From Streptomyces sp. Ru72 (GTDB taxonomy: Bacteria; Actinomycetota; Actinomycetes; Streptomycetales; Streptomycetaceae), in contig NZ_PQSR01000021.1 of NCBI RefSeq assembly GCF_002920635.1, positions 1-64,000 on the forward strand: a stretch of DNA of 64,000 nt, given 5' to 3'. The notes under the pieces were generated by a model that was not told the DNA's origin, ran no database searches, and saw only the letters and a program-made list of their open reading frames with translations. Made by a program: the position numbers and the translations under genes. This document shows, piece after piece, positions 8,267-17,190 of the stretch; position 1 is the stretch's first letter; every line of letters begins with the position of its first letter.

Positions 8267-9379
8267 TCAGCCGACGTGGAGGATACGAAAACGATCGGGT
8301 TCCGCCGGGTCCCGATCAACGACTTGGATCGGTGTCCAAGCCTGTTGCCACACATTGCTGCCCGGCGTGCGGGAGAACCGGATCGGCCCGCGGGTGCCCT
8401 CGACCGCCACGCGCGGCCATGACTCGGCGATGGCCGCCCGGTCCGTGCCGTGGGAACGCAGCACCTCGGCGAGGACGGTGACGGCGTCCCAGCCCTCGAA
8501 GGCGACGAAGGAGGGCGCTTCGCCCAGCCGCTCGCGGAGCTCCTTCCCGACGCGTTCGCCGAGCGGACCGAGGCGCTTGGGCAGGTAGCGCAGGAACGGG
8601 ATCCCGGCGCCGTCCTCGCCCAGCGCCGCGGCCCATGCGGGGAACTCTGGTTGTCCGGCCGGAGCGCCGATCAGGATCTCCGCGAGCCGCCGGTCGCCCC
8701 GGAGGGCCCTGACGATCGGCACCGCCGGCTCCGGATGGCCGACCAGCAGGAGGAGCACCGTCGCGCCGTGGTCGACGAGAGCGTCGCACAGGGCCTCGGG
8801 GGTGAGCGCGTTCGTGTCGAGTTCGACGACGGTGCCGCCGCGGGGAGCGAGGTGGTCCCGCAGGACGCGGGTCCCGGACGCCCAGTAGACACTCGGCTGG
8901 GTCGCCACGGCGATCCGACTCCGGCCCGCGCCGAGGAGGAAGTCCGCGTAGATCCGCCAGCCGTGGGACTGGGCTGGGGCCAGGCGCGCGACCCACTCCG
9001 TCGGCTCCTCGGTGAGCGAGTCGAGCACCGCGGACGAGCAGAGGAACGGCACGCCGAGGGCGTCGGCCCGGGCGGCGGCGGCGCGGGCGACGACGCTGTG
9101 GTATTCGCCCGCCACGGCGGTCACGCCCAGGGCGGCCAGTTCCTCCACGGCCGCCGCGGCCCGCTCCGGGTCGGCCGCGGTGTCCCGGACCACCAGCTCC
9201 AGTGGTCTGCCGTCGATTCCGCCCTCGTCGTTGACCTCGCGAACGGCCAGGTCGAGTCCTGCGAGCAGGTGTCGGCCCGCCTCGACCCAGCCGGGCCGCG
9301 TCAGCGGCACGAGAGCGCCCAGACGGACGGACGACTCATCCATGTGCTCGGCTGCGGATGGCGAAGGTGGCATGTTCAT
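8267..9379 (-). CDS. Type I solute-binding protein without signal peptide
   Basis: A 370-residue protein with the Leu/Ile/Val-binding-protein fold: VRLGALVPLTRPGWVEAGRH, AVREVNDEGGIDGRPLELVV and GVTAVAGEYHSVVARAAA form the first lobe, and FVAFEGWDAVTVLAEVLRSH lies in the second. Unlike transporter-linked relatives it shows no signal peptide or lipobox with the ATG at 9379, which has AAGGGAG about 10 bases upstream. The frame is open further upstream, but that sequence is Arg-rich and also lacks a signal. The protein is therefore probably cytoplasmic, with a ligand-sensing rather than transport role. No permease or ATPase gene is nearby. The ligand is unknown. Confidence 0.78.
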   Translation of the reverse strand: MNMPPSPSAAEHMDESSVRLGALVPLTRPGWVEAGRHLLAGLDLAVREVNDEGGIDGRPLELVVRDTAADPERAAAAVEELAALGVTAVAGEYHSVVARAAAARADALGVPFLCSSAVLDSLTEEPTEWVARLAPAQSHGWRIYADFLLGAGRSRIAVATQPSVYWASGTRVLRDHLAPRGGTVVELDTNALTPEALCDALVDHGATVLLLLVGHPEPAVPIVRALRGDRRLAEILIGAPAGQPEFPAWAAALGEDGAGIPFLRYLPKRLGPLGERVGKELRERLGEAPSFVAFEGWDAVTVLAEVLRSHGTDRAAIAESWPRVAVEGTRGPIRFSRTPGSNVWQQAWTPIQVVDRDPAEPDRFRILHVG

Positions 9380-9702
9380 CGGCTGGCGTCTCCCTTGGGA
9401 CGATGCGGTCGCACTTCGCCGGATCGCGCGCCGGCCCGGGGCCGGCGGTTCGCGTTCGTCACGTCTCGCTGCGGCGGGCGCGCCCGGGTGATCATGTCGG
9501 TCATTGGATCCACGACCATCGCCCATAGGCAACCGACTGTTCGTCCGCCGAGCCGTCATGCTTCGTCGTCATCGGCACCCACGAACGAGCGCCTGTACCG
9601 CAGAAGGGTCACCTCTGAAACGTGCTTCTGGTACTGCAACGGCGTTTCTTCTGAGTGCTGGGCAGTTTTCAGGAGGTGGCCCGCGTTGCAGTACCAGGCG
9701 GG

Positions 9703-10274
9703 TCAGGGCGTGTATCCCACCCAGGAGTGAGCCGGGGTGGAGGAGTCACAGGTCCACTGGGTGGAGTCGGCTCCGTTGTCCAAGCTGCCGCCGTAGATCG
9801 TCAGGCACAGACCGCTGTTGCCGTTGACGAGCATCGAACCGCCGCCGGCGGCCCCGGTCACCCGAGTCCACTGCTGTGCGGTGCTGCCGTTGCACACCCA
9901 CTGTGTGGCGTTGGCTCCGTTGGATGTGCTGGCACCGTAGATGGTCAGACAGCGGTCGCTCTGGAAGTTGCGGATCTCAGAGCCGTTCCAGTACCAGTCC
10001 TCACCCGAGTGGCCGTTGCAGTCCCACTGCACCACGGCTTGACCGACCTGTAGGCCGGATCGGAAGACATGGCGGCGATGGAACTGCTGCTGTCAGGAAG
10101 GTAGTGCAGCTTCAACTGCGCGACGGCGGCCGAGTCGACGGGAGCTATGGGGGTGGCGGCGTACGCCGTCCCTGCGCCGCCCGCGCACAGACCGGCGAGC
10201 AGTATCGCGCCGAACGCAGCGGACCTGAGCGAGCGCAACGCACGACGTATGGTAAAGCGATCAGCCTTTGTCAC
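9703..10274 (-). pseudogene. Secreted ricin-type beta-trefoil lectin, frameshifted
   Basis: Two frames together make one protein. From a GTG at 10274, MTKADRFTIRRALRSLRSAA begins a signal peptide ending at GTAYAA, followed by about 35 residues. Near 10030-10040 the frame must change by one base to read QAVVQWDCNGHSGEDWYWNG and then repeats such as CLTIYGASTSNGANATQWVC and CLTIYGGSLDNGADSTQWTC, the QxW-type blocks of a ricin lectin domain. The stop is at 9703. Read without correction, the signal peptide is joined to unrelated sequence. It is either a true frameshift mutation or a sequencing error. The role would be carbohydrate binding outside the cell. Confidence 0.72.
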
Positions 10275-10690
10275 CTGACGGAGCTTAACGGTTTGGGTCA
10301 GCACGCCAAGCCCGTGAACCGGCACCGCAGTCGACGCCGAGGCAGGCGTCGCCCGGCCGCATCGTCCGGCCGTACGCTCCTCACAGGTCTTGTGTGCGCT
10401 ACGGCCAAGGGGGAGCGTCGGCATGGACGTCGAGCCGGGTACCGGTCGTCCTTCGACCACCGGGGTGCGCGTGTTCCGGGAGCTCGGAGACGACTCGGAC
10501 GAGATCGCTCTCGCTGGTGCTGTGACCGGGAAGGTTCGCCGGGTTGGCGGCTGGGGCGGTCGGATGGGCGGTCGCCCGGGCGGTCCGCATCATGGCGAGG
10601 GTGTCCACGTCGTTCGCCACAAGACGATCTTGGACGCCCTCGTTCTCGTCTCCGCAGGCACCCCTTGGGCCACACCACCAGGAGGAACCA
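10275..10690. other. Intergenic stretch, no recognised gene
   Basis: About 415 bases between the lectin gene and the next forward gene. Several long open frames cross it, as expected at this GC content, but none shows family similarity. A good ribosome site (GGAGGAACC) at its end belongs to the next gene. Confidence 0.5.
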
Positions 10691-11080
10691 GTGTCATACC
10701 CGCAACCGCTCACCCCCGAGGAGAAGCTCGCCGCCGCGAAGAAGCAGCTGAGCCTCCCGCGTATCGTCGTGATCTGCGGCTCTACCCGTTTCATGACCGA
10801 GATGACCGAGGCAGATCTGCGGGAGACCAAAGCCGGAAAGATTGTCGTCAAGCCGGGTTGCGATATGAAGTCGCCGCACGAACTTTGGTCTGATCCTGTC
10901 GAGGCCGAGGCGCTGAAGGTCCGACTCGACGATCTGCACCGGGCGAAGATCCGGCTCGCTGATGAGGTGCTCGTAGTCGGCGACTACATCGGAGACAGCA
11001 CCCGAGCCGAAATCGCCTACGCCCGGTCGCTGGGCAAGCCCGTGCGGTTCACGCACCCCGAAGTCACCCCCGACGCCTGA
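10691..11080 (+). CDS. Nucleoside 2-deoxyribosyltransferase-fold protein
   Basis: A 129-residue protein. LPRIVVICGSTRF (about residues 22-34) and the later EVLVVGDYIGDSTRAEIAYA, with SLGKPV, match the Rossmann-like nucleoside 2-deoxyribosyltransferase/DUF4406 superfamily, where the second motif carries the Asp and Glu of the active site (here GDSTRAEI). Small members of this type are common in actinobacteria and their phages and are mostly uncharacterised. The GTG start at 10691 follows AGGAGGAACCA and is well supported. Transferase activity on nucleosides is inferred only from the fold. It is a single-gene unit. Confidence 0.72.
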   Translation: MSYPQPLTPEEKLAAAKKQLSLPRIVVICGSTRFMTEMTEADLRETKAGKIVVKPGCDMKSPHELWSDPVEAEALKVRLDDLHRAKIRLADEVLVVGDYIGDSTRAEIAYARSLGKPVRFTHPEVTPDA

Positions 11081-11276
11081 CCGCCCACCCCCACCGAAGC
11101 CAGGGCTCACCTCCGCGACCTCGCCACCAACCTTGCCCACCACTATGCGCCGTCACCAACGTCCTGACCCGCAACAGCTGATTGGGAGACGCGACGCGAT
11201 CGCTTTGTCTCCTCCGAAATGGACAAGGCGCGCCCGGTGCGGCGTCATCGGCAGGTCGAGTCTCCCTTCGAACTCT

Positions 11277-12649
11277 TCATCGCGACGAACGCTGGTCGGG
11301 GTCCAGAGCCGGCAAGGTGCTCGGCTCGTGAAACTGGTACTGACTGAGCCGGTGATACTCACCGCCGGCTCGCAGTAGCTGCGTGTGCGTTCCCTTCTCC
11401 ACGATCCGGCCGTCCTGCAGTACGACGATGACGTCGGCGTCGCGGATGGTGGAGAGCCGATGGGCGATCACCAGGCATGTGCGGCCATGCCGCAGCCGCG
11501 AGGTCGCCCGTTGCAGGAGGAGCTCGGTGCGGGCATCAACCGCACTGGTGGCCTCATCCAGGATCAGCACGGCTGGGTCAGCGATGAACGCGCGCGCGAT
11601 GCAGATCAGCTGTCGCTCGCCCTCGCTCAGGCATCCGTCCGCACTGTCGACCACCGTGTCGTAGCCCTGTGGAAGAGCGTTCACGATGTGGCTGACACCA
11701 CAGACCTGAGCGGCCTGCTCGACCTGCTCGAGTGTGGCATCCGGCCGCCCGTAGGCGATGTTGTCGCGAATGGTTCCGCCGAACAGCCACGGCTCTTGAG
11801 GAACAAGCCCGATCTCGGAGCGCAAAGCGTCCCGTGACGCCGAGGTGATGTCTGTGCCGTCGACGAGAATGTGTCCACTGCCAACGTCGTAGAACCGCAT
11901 CAGCAGGTTCATCAGGGTCGTCTTCCCGGCGCCCGACGCGCCGACGATCGCCGCGGTCCGCCCCGGCTCGACGACCAGGTCGAGGTCCTTGATGGTCAGC
12001 TCGCGGTCGTAGCCGAACGATACGTGCTCGAACGTGATCCGGCGCGGCCGAACGACCGGCAGCCGTCCCTGGCTACCAGGGTCCTCCTCCGGCTCGTCGA
12101 GTAGGGCAAACACGCGGGCAGCCGACGCGATACCCGACTGGATTAGGTTGGACATCGAGGCGAGCGTTCCGAGTGGCTGTGAGTACTGCCTCGAGTACTG
12201 GACGAACGCAACGACTCCGCCCAGGGTCAGCTGCCCGCTGATCACACTGAAGGCACCGACGACGCAGAGCAGGACGTAACTCAGGTTGCCGATGAACAGC
12301 ACCAGCGGGGCGATGAGGCCGGACACGACCTGCGCGAGATGGCTCGCCTTCTTCAACTCGGCGTTCCTGTTCGCGAACGTCTCGCGGAACGCGCCTTCGC
12401 GGTCAAACACGGTGACGAGTTCGTGGCCGGAGTAGGACTCCTCGATATGCGCGTTGAGTTCTCCGGTCAGTCGCCACTGGTCGCCGAATAGCCGTTGGCT
12501 TCGCTTCGCCACCGCGGTCCCGACGGCGAGGGTCAGCGGTATCGAGATCAACGCAAGCAGTGTCAGCAGTGGTGAGATGATCAGCATCATGGCCAGTACG
12601 CCGACGACGGTGAGCAGGGCGAAGAGCAACGCGGTCAGCGTCTGGCTAA
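11277..12649 (-). pseudogene. ABC exporter, C-terminal half (separated by IS insertion)
   Basis: This stretch encodes the end of a transmembrane domain (QTLTALLFALLTVVGVLAMM onward) and a complete nucleotide-binding domain. Walker A is VGASGAGKTT, the Q-loop is IGLVPQEPWLFGG, the signature is LSEGERQ, Walker B is AVLILDEATSAVDAR and the H-loop is LVIAHRLST. The signature CLSEGERQ differs slightly from LSGGQ. Removing the IS and one TAA copy restores a frame continuous with 13535-15044, giving a 959-residue protein. On its own this half has no start of its own, apart from sequence supplied by the IS, and should be inactive. Confidence 0.85.
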
Positions 12650-12661
12650 GAGGTCCTAACA
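12647..12661. repeat. Left target duplication (TAA) and left inverted repeat
   Basis: TAA at 12647-12649 is followed by the 12-bp terminal repeat GAGGTCCTAACA at 12650-12661. Both are mirrored at the other end of the element. Confidence 0.9.
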
Positions 12662-13473
12662 AAGGTGTTGGACGTGGCGGTAAGTGATGAGGCAGGTCGC
12701 GAGGCCGAGGAAGGCTTCGTGGATGTCGTCTCGCCGTTCCCATCGGATGCGCAGGCGACGGAAGCCGTGGAACCAGGAGATGGTGCGTTCGACCACCCAG
12801 CGGAAGACGCCCAGGCCGGAGCCGTGCGGTTGGCCGCGTTCGGCGATCACTGGACGGATGCCTCGCTGCCAGAGCAGTCGCCGGTACTTGTCGTGGTCGT
12901 AGCCGCGGTCGGCGAACAGCATGTCGGGCCGTCGTCTGGGCCGGCCCACGACGCCAGCCACGGCCGGGATCTTGTCCAGCAGTGGCAGCAGCTGGGTGAC
13001 GTCGTTGCGGTTGCCGCCGGTCAGCGACACCGCGAGCGGGATGCCCTGCCCGTCGACAAGAATGTGGTGCTTGCTGCCCGGACGTGCTCGGTCGACCGGG
13101 CTGGGACCGCTTTTGGGCCCCTGCGGGCCGCCCGGACGTGGGAGGAGTCGATCACCGCCCGCGACCAGTCCAGCTTCTTCGCCGACCGCAGCTTCTTCAG
13201 CAGCACCACATGCAACTGGTCCCACACACCCGCCTCGTTCCACTCGGCCAGGCGCCTCCAGCAGGTCATGCCCGAGCCGAAGCCCAGCTCCTGGGGCAGG
13301 TACTCCCACTGGATCCCGGTGTGCAGCACGAACAGGATCCCGCACAACGCCTGCCGGTCCGGCACCCGCGGTCGGCCCGCCACCAGCTTCGGCCCCGGCT
13401 TGGGCAGCAACGGCTCGATGAGCGACCACAGTTCGTCCGACACAATCCACGGCCGTGACTGACGCTTCCCCAC
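12656..13473 (-). CDS. IS5-family transposase (orfA/orfB, -1 frameshift product)
   Basis: A DDE transposase of about 272 residues. OrfA starts at the ATG at 13473 (MGKRQSRPWIVSDELWSLIE) and carries PDRQALCGILFVLHTGIQWE and the first Asp in RAVIDSSHVRAA. At 13111-13117 a -1 shift moves reading into orfB, which supplies GSKHHILVDGQGIPLAVSL, the second Asp in MLFADRGYDHDKYR and the Glu in RWVVERTISWFHGFRRL. OrfB ends at 12656 just inside the left repeat. All three catalytic residues are present. Without the shift orfA ends at 13021 as a 150-residue protein, which in related elements can act as an inhibitor. Confidence 0.9.
13111..13117 (-). promoter_or_regulatory. -1 ribosomal frameshift heptamer
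   Basis: On the coding (minus) strand the bases are C CCA AAA in the orfA frame, a canonical X XXY YYZ slippery heptamer. Slipping back one base gives CCC AAA AGC, which continues exactly into the orfB frame. It explains how the two transposase frames are joined. Confidence 0.82.
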
Positions 13474-13522
13474 GACCCAACCAACGAGCAGACAAGCCGA
13501 CAGTTACTTGATCAACAACTTC

Positions 13523-13537
13523 TGTTAGGACCTCTAA
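13523..13537. repeat. Right inverted repeat and right target duplication (TAA)
   Basis: TGTTAGGACCTC at 13523-13534 is the perfect complement of the left terminal repeat. It is followed by TAA at 13535-13537, the second copy of the target duplication. Confidence 0.9.
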
Positions 13538-15044
13538 GCGAGGTCGCGATGTTATCGATGTCGTTGGTCATCCGTGACAGTAGCTCGCCGCGCGAAGAGC
13601 CGTTGAGGTAGCGGACCGGCAGCCGATTCAGCTTCTCCTCGACGTCGTAACGCAGAGTCTGCATGGTACGAGCGATCGCACTGTACTGGATATTCTGCTG
13701 GGAGAATCCCGCCAGGGTACCGAGGCAGAGCTCGGCGTCAGTGGCGTCCGGCCTGGCCAGCCGCAGATTGCTTGCGACCGTACCTCTGAAAAGCAGCGAA
13801 CGTTGCGGAACGATCGCGAGCTGGCTGCGCAGCACAGTGGGATCGATGGTGCGCAGGTCAACGCCGTCCAGCCGGACGGATCCGGATGTTGCGTCCTGAA
13901 GTCTCGCGACGATCGACAGCAGGGTCGTCTTGCCGGCACCCATCGATCCGACGATCGCCACCGTGCTGCCGGGCTCAACCCGTAGGTCGATGCCGGACAG
14001 GACGTCAGCATCGGCGCCTGGGTACCGCAGCGCAACGCCGCGCAGCTCCAATTCACCGCGCATCGGGAACGGGCTGGCGGGTACGCCCGACGGCCGGAGC
14101 ATGGGGGTGGAGTTGAGCACCGCCTGAATACGTTCCGCCGCGACCATCACGCTTGGCAACATCATCACCCCCGAGGCGGCCATCATGGCTGCCCCAAGGA
14201 TCAGGCCCAGGTAAGTGACGTAGGCGGTCAGACCGCCGATCAGCAGATGTCCCGACTCGACCCGGTGGCCACCGAACCACACCACGGCCACGATCGACAG
14301 ATCAGTGATCAGCATGACGGCCGGAACGAACGTCCCTCTCAGCCGCCCCATCGACCGGGTTGCCACCGTCAGCTCGTTGTTCACCTGCCCGAACCGCTCG
14401 GCCTCGAAGCGCTCGCGGGTGAACGCGCGAATCACCGTGAGACCCATCAGCTGCTCACGCAAGACCCGGTTGATCGCATCCAGGCGGTCCTGCATCCGGC
14501 GCGACACCCGTGTCATCCAGCGAAGGATCACCGCCAACGCGGCACCCAGTATGACAACTGCCACGACGATCAGAAAGGACAGGCCGGCATCCGCACGCAA
14601 CGCCATATAGGCCCCGCCCAGCATCGTGATCGGTGCGGCGACCACCACTGTGCCGAAGGTGAGCAGGAGCGCCTGTATCTGCTGCACGTCGTCGGTGCTG
14701 CGAGTGATCAGCGTCGGCGTGCCGAAGTCCTGATGTTCCCGGCTGGAGAACGTGGCGATCTTGTCGTAGACGTCTGACCGCAGGTCGTGCGCAGCGTTTG
14801 TGGCTGCGCGCGTTCCAGCATAGGACGAGACCACCGCTGCCAGCAGCTGGACGATACTGACGACCACCATCCACCCGCCGGCCGTCCAGATGCGCCCGAC
14901 GTCCGTGCGCAGGAGGCCGTTGTCGATCAGATCCGCATTGATCGTCGGCAGATACAAGGTGGCGGTGACGCTGACCAACTGGAAGACGATCACACCTGCG
15001 AACCACCTTCGATGCTTGGCAAGCTGAGCACGGACCAGACGCAT
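13535..15044 (-). pseudogene. Fused ABC exporter, N-terminal part (interrupted by IS)
   Basis: The ATG at 15044 (GAAAGG upstream) begins a complete ABC-exporter membrane domain (residues about 1-290) and half a nucleotide-binding domain: Walker A VGSMGAGKTT and the Q-loop LAIVPQRSLLFRG. After RLARPDATDAELC the expected signature and Walker B are missing. Instead the frame continues in the membrane domain of a second transporter (LRYDVEEKLNRLPVRYLNGS, SRMTNDIDNIATSL). Two adjacent half-transporter genes were thus joined in frame by a deletion before the IS landed. The fused NBD1 could not hydrolyse ATP normally. It lies 24 bases after the oxidoreductase gene and is probably in its operon. Confidence 0.85.
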
Positions 15045-15068
15045 CTGTCAACCTTTCGTAGGAGGTGC

Positions 15069-16394
15069 TCAGGCGATGACGAAGCTGGGGTGCAACAGTC
15101 CGGCGGGGTCGTACTTACGGGCAAGCTGCAGCAATCGGTCACGACGCTCGGCGTCGAACGGTTCTGCGGCGGTGCGTTGGTCGGGTCGTCCGAAAGTGAA
15201 GTTCGGCGAGCTGCCTACGGCGGTCCCGGACCAGCCGGCCAACAGTTCATCCTGCAGCGCCCGCGCACCTGCCACGTCCGACTTGGTTGTCGGGTCTACC
15301 ACACCCACCACACACAGCAGGTACATCGCCTCGCGGTGGCTGACTGCGTTCGGCACCCTCGGCGGAGTGGACAGCGCCCCACCGAGATGACGAACCGAAA
15401 TGATGGAGCGAACCGACCGGCCTGGCGCCGACGCGGCGATGGCGTCGCGGAGGCGTTCCTCGTCGACCGCCCGCAACAAGACGTTGTCGCCGACATACGC
15501 ATGCGGCTGATCCGGTTCGCTGAAGACAATGTCGGACCGCGGGTACGGGATCTCCTGCAATCCGTCATACGCAGGTTTCAACGCCCGCAACGGGGCCACC
15601 AACTCGTCTGCCTCCGCAGCCGAACCCAGGTAAGCGATCTGGACATGGGCCATGTGCCGCTTGGAAACTTCAAGCGTGGTCATCGCCGAGGTCATCTCCG
15701 AGGGCATTGTCGCGGTCCAGTGCAACCAGGTTGAGACCACGTCCGGCGTCTCGCCCAGGTCGAACATCAGACCGCCCCCGACCAGCCTGGCGACCGGCAT
15801 CAAAGCCATCTCCAGCGCGGTCACGATGCCGAAGCTCCCGCCACCGCCGCGGAGCGCCCAGAACAGATCCGGCTCCTCGTGTTCCGAAACCGTCAGCAGG
15901 GAGCCGTCGACGGTGACCAGCTCCAAGCGCGTGACATGGTCCGCGGCGAAGCCGTAGCGACGAGCCATCAGCCCGATGCCGCCGCCGAGCGTGTAGGAGA
16001 CGGCGCCGACACCGGGCATGCTCCCGGACAGCGGTGCCAGATCGTAGCGTGCGGCGGCCTCGATCACGTCGCGCCACCGCGCTCCAGCGCCCACCCATGC
16101 GGTGCCGGCACCGGGGTCGACATCGACGCTGTCCATCCCACGCGTCGACACCAATACACCTTCACCGGCGAGCGGGTTGGCGAGTCCATGTCCTGTGGCC
16201 TGGACCGCGATCGGCATACATGACTCCGCGGCGTGCCGGACGGCCGCCACGACGTCGCCGGCGGCCCGTGCCGCCACCACGTGGGCTGGCTGATGTTGCT
16301 CCCGCAACTGGAAGCCGGCACGGTGCTCGTCGTACTCGGCAGACCCTGGGTGGTACGCCACCGGTGATTCGGCGTCGGTCGTGTTGGCACTCAT
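15069..16394 (-). CDS. FAD-linked oxidoreductase, berberine-bridge-enzyme type
   Basis: A 441-residue flavoprotein. The N-terminal FAD_binding_4 domain includes IAVQATGHGLANPLAG, in which the His can bind FAD covalently, and VGAVSYTLGGGIGLMARRYG. The C-terminal BBE motif KYDPAGLLHPSF closes the protein. The position that holds the second covalent Cys in bicovalent relatives reads Met in GSMPGVGAV, so a single His link is expected. There is no signal peptide. The ATG at 16394 follows GAAAGG; the frame is open further upstream without similarity. Such enzymes oxidise alcohols, sugars or natural-product intermediates. The gene precedes an ABC exporter by 24 bases, hinting that the two once handled one small molecule. 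Confidence 0.82.
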   Translation of the reverse strand: MSANTTDAESPVAYHPGSAEYDEHRAGFQLREQHQPAHVVAARAAGDVVAAVRHAAESCMPIAVQATGHGLANPLAGEGVLVSTRGMDSVDVDPGAGTAWVGAGARWRDVIEAAARYDLAPLSGSMPGVGAVSYTLGGGIGLMARRYGFAADHVTRLELVTVDGSLLTVSEHEEPDLFWALRGGGGSFGIVTALEMALMPVARLVGGGLMFDLGETPDVVSTWLHWTATMPSEMTSAMTTLEVSKRHMAHVQIAYLGSAAEADELVAPLRALKPAYDGLQEIPYPRSDIVFSEPDQPHAYVGDNVLLRAVDEERLRDAIAASAPGRSVRSIISVRHLGGALSTPPRVPNAVSHREAMYLLCVVGVVDPTTKSDVAGARALQDELLAGWSGTAVGSSPNFTFGRPDQRTAAEPFDAERRDRLLQLARKYDPAGLLHPSFVIA

Positions 16395-16560
16395 CGCGAG
16401 CACCTTTCTGGATCGGGGTGTGCGTGCGCGCACCCACGGCGAACAGGCAGCTCGTAGGCACGCATCCACCAGCCTGACCGGGATATGCGCCGCATCGTGT
16501 CGCAATTCCTGAAAAGATCGGTGCGGACTGCTGGTGACCGCACACCCGGGCCGCCTCGGA

Positions 16561-16918
16561 GGCGTGACCATGCTTCCCGGGTCCGGGCTCGACCTCACGC
16601 GACTCACACCGGGCGAGCGTGACCATCTGTCGCTCACCGGGCTGGATGAGAAGCAACGTGCGGAGCTCAGCGCATCGGTCGAAAGCCGGCGCGTTCTCCA
16701 AGATCGCCGCCACACAGCCACGTCGAGTTCATGAGCTCCTGCCGCTCAGCGACGTAGTGCACGTGGACAGCCGTCCCTGGCATCAGGCACCAGCCTCCGG
16801 CACGACTCCGGCTTCGCTGATCGGCGCAGTGCGGCGAGGTCGCCGGCTACGGATCGAGTACGACAGCCCACGCGAGTCATGCCCACGCGACCTGGTCGTG
16901 GATCCCTACGGGGTGCTC
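16561..16918 (+). pseudogene. WYL-domain regulator remnant
   Basis: One frame reads GLDLTRLTPGERDHLSLTGL and DEKQRAELSASVESRRV. After a frameshift near 16690 another reads LPLSDVVHVDSRPWHQAP, then IGAVRRGRRLRIEYDSP and RDLVVDPYGVL. In order these match the middle of YafY/PafC-type WYL transcription regulators. The N-terminal winged helix and the end of the WYL domain are missing. The remainder up to 17190 has no gene apart from a short repeat pair. Confidence 0.55.
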
Positions 16919-16995
16919 CCCCAACGAGGGCAGGGCGTACGACGTCACACCACGCTCAGAGAACCCCCAGAGAATGCCCGCTCGCGGACACCACG

Positions 16996-17069
16996 TCCGG
17001 GAACAACGGCGCCGGTTCCATGCCGTGCCTGCTCCGGGAACAATGGCGCCGGTTCCATGCCGTGCCTGG
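16996..17069. repeat. Two tandem copies of a 37-bp unit
   Basis: Bases 16996-17032 and 17033-17069 repeat the unit TCCGGGAACAAYGGCGCCGG followed by TTCCATGCCGTGCCTGS, where Y and S mark the only two differences between the copies. Only two copies are present and there is no spacer. The repeat lies just after the WYL remnant and about 120 bases beyond the LacI stop. Its role is unknown. Confidence 0.7.
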
Positions 17070-17190
17070 AGCGCGGCACCACTCGCACCGCATCGGCAGC
17101 GTTTCCCGCGGGCCCGGCGTACGGTACGCCCATCGGCTCGCTGCAGGACCGACGTCCTTCGCGGTGGAATGCTCGCCGGTTGACCGTGTC

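Larger units (their letters stand above)
12650..13534 (-). mobile_element. IS5-family insertion sequence (IS427-like), complete
   Basis: An 885-bp element bounded by perfect 12-bp inverted repeats, GAGGTCCTAACA at the left and TGTTAGGACCTC at the right. The flanks carry a 3-bp target duplication, TAA (12647-12649 and 13535-13537). It contains one transposase made from two overlapping frames, as in the IS427 group. The ends, the frameshift signal and the transposase look intact, so the insertion is probably recent and the element may still be active. It interrupts an ABC exporter gene. Confidence 0.92.

Noticed and set aside
16996..17069. The 37-bp repeat pair as a CRISPR array
   Set aside because: Only two units, directly adjacent without spacers, and no cas genes.
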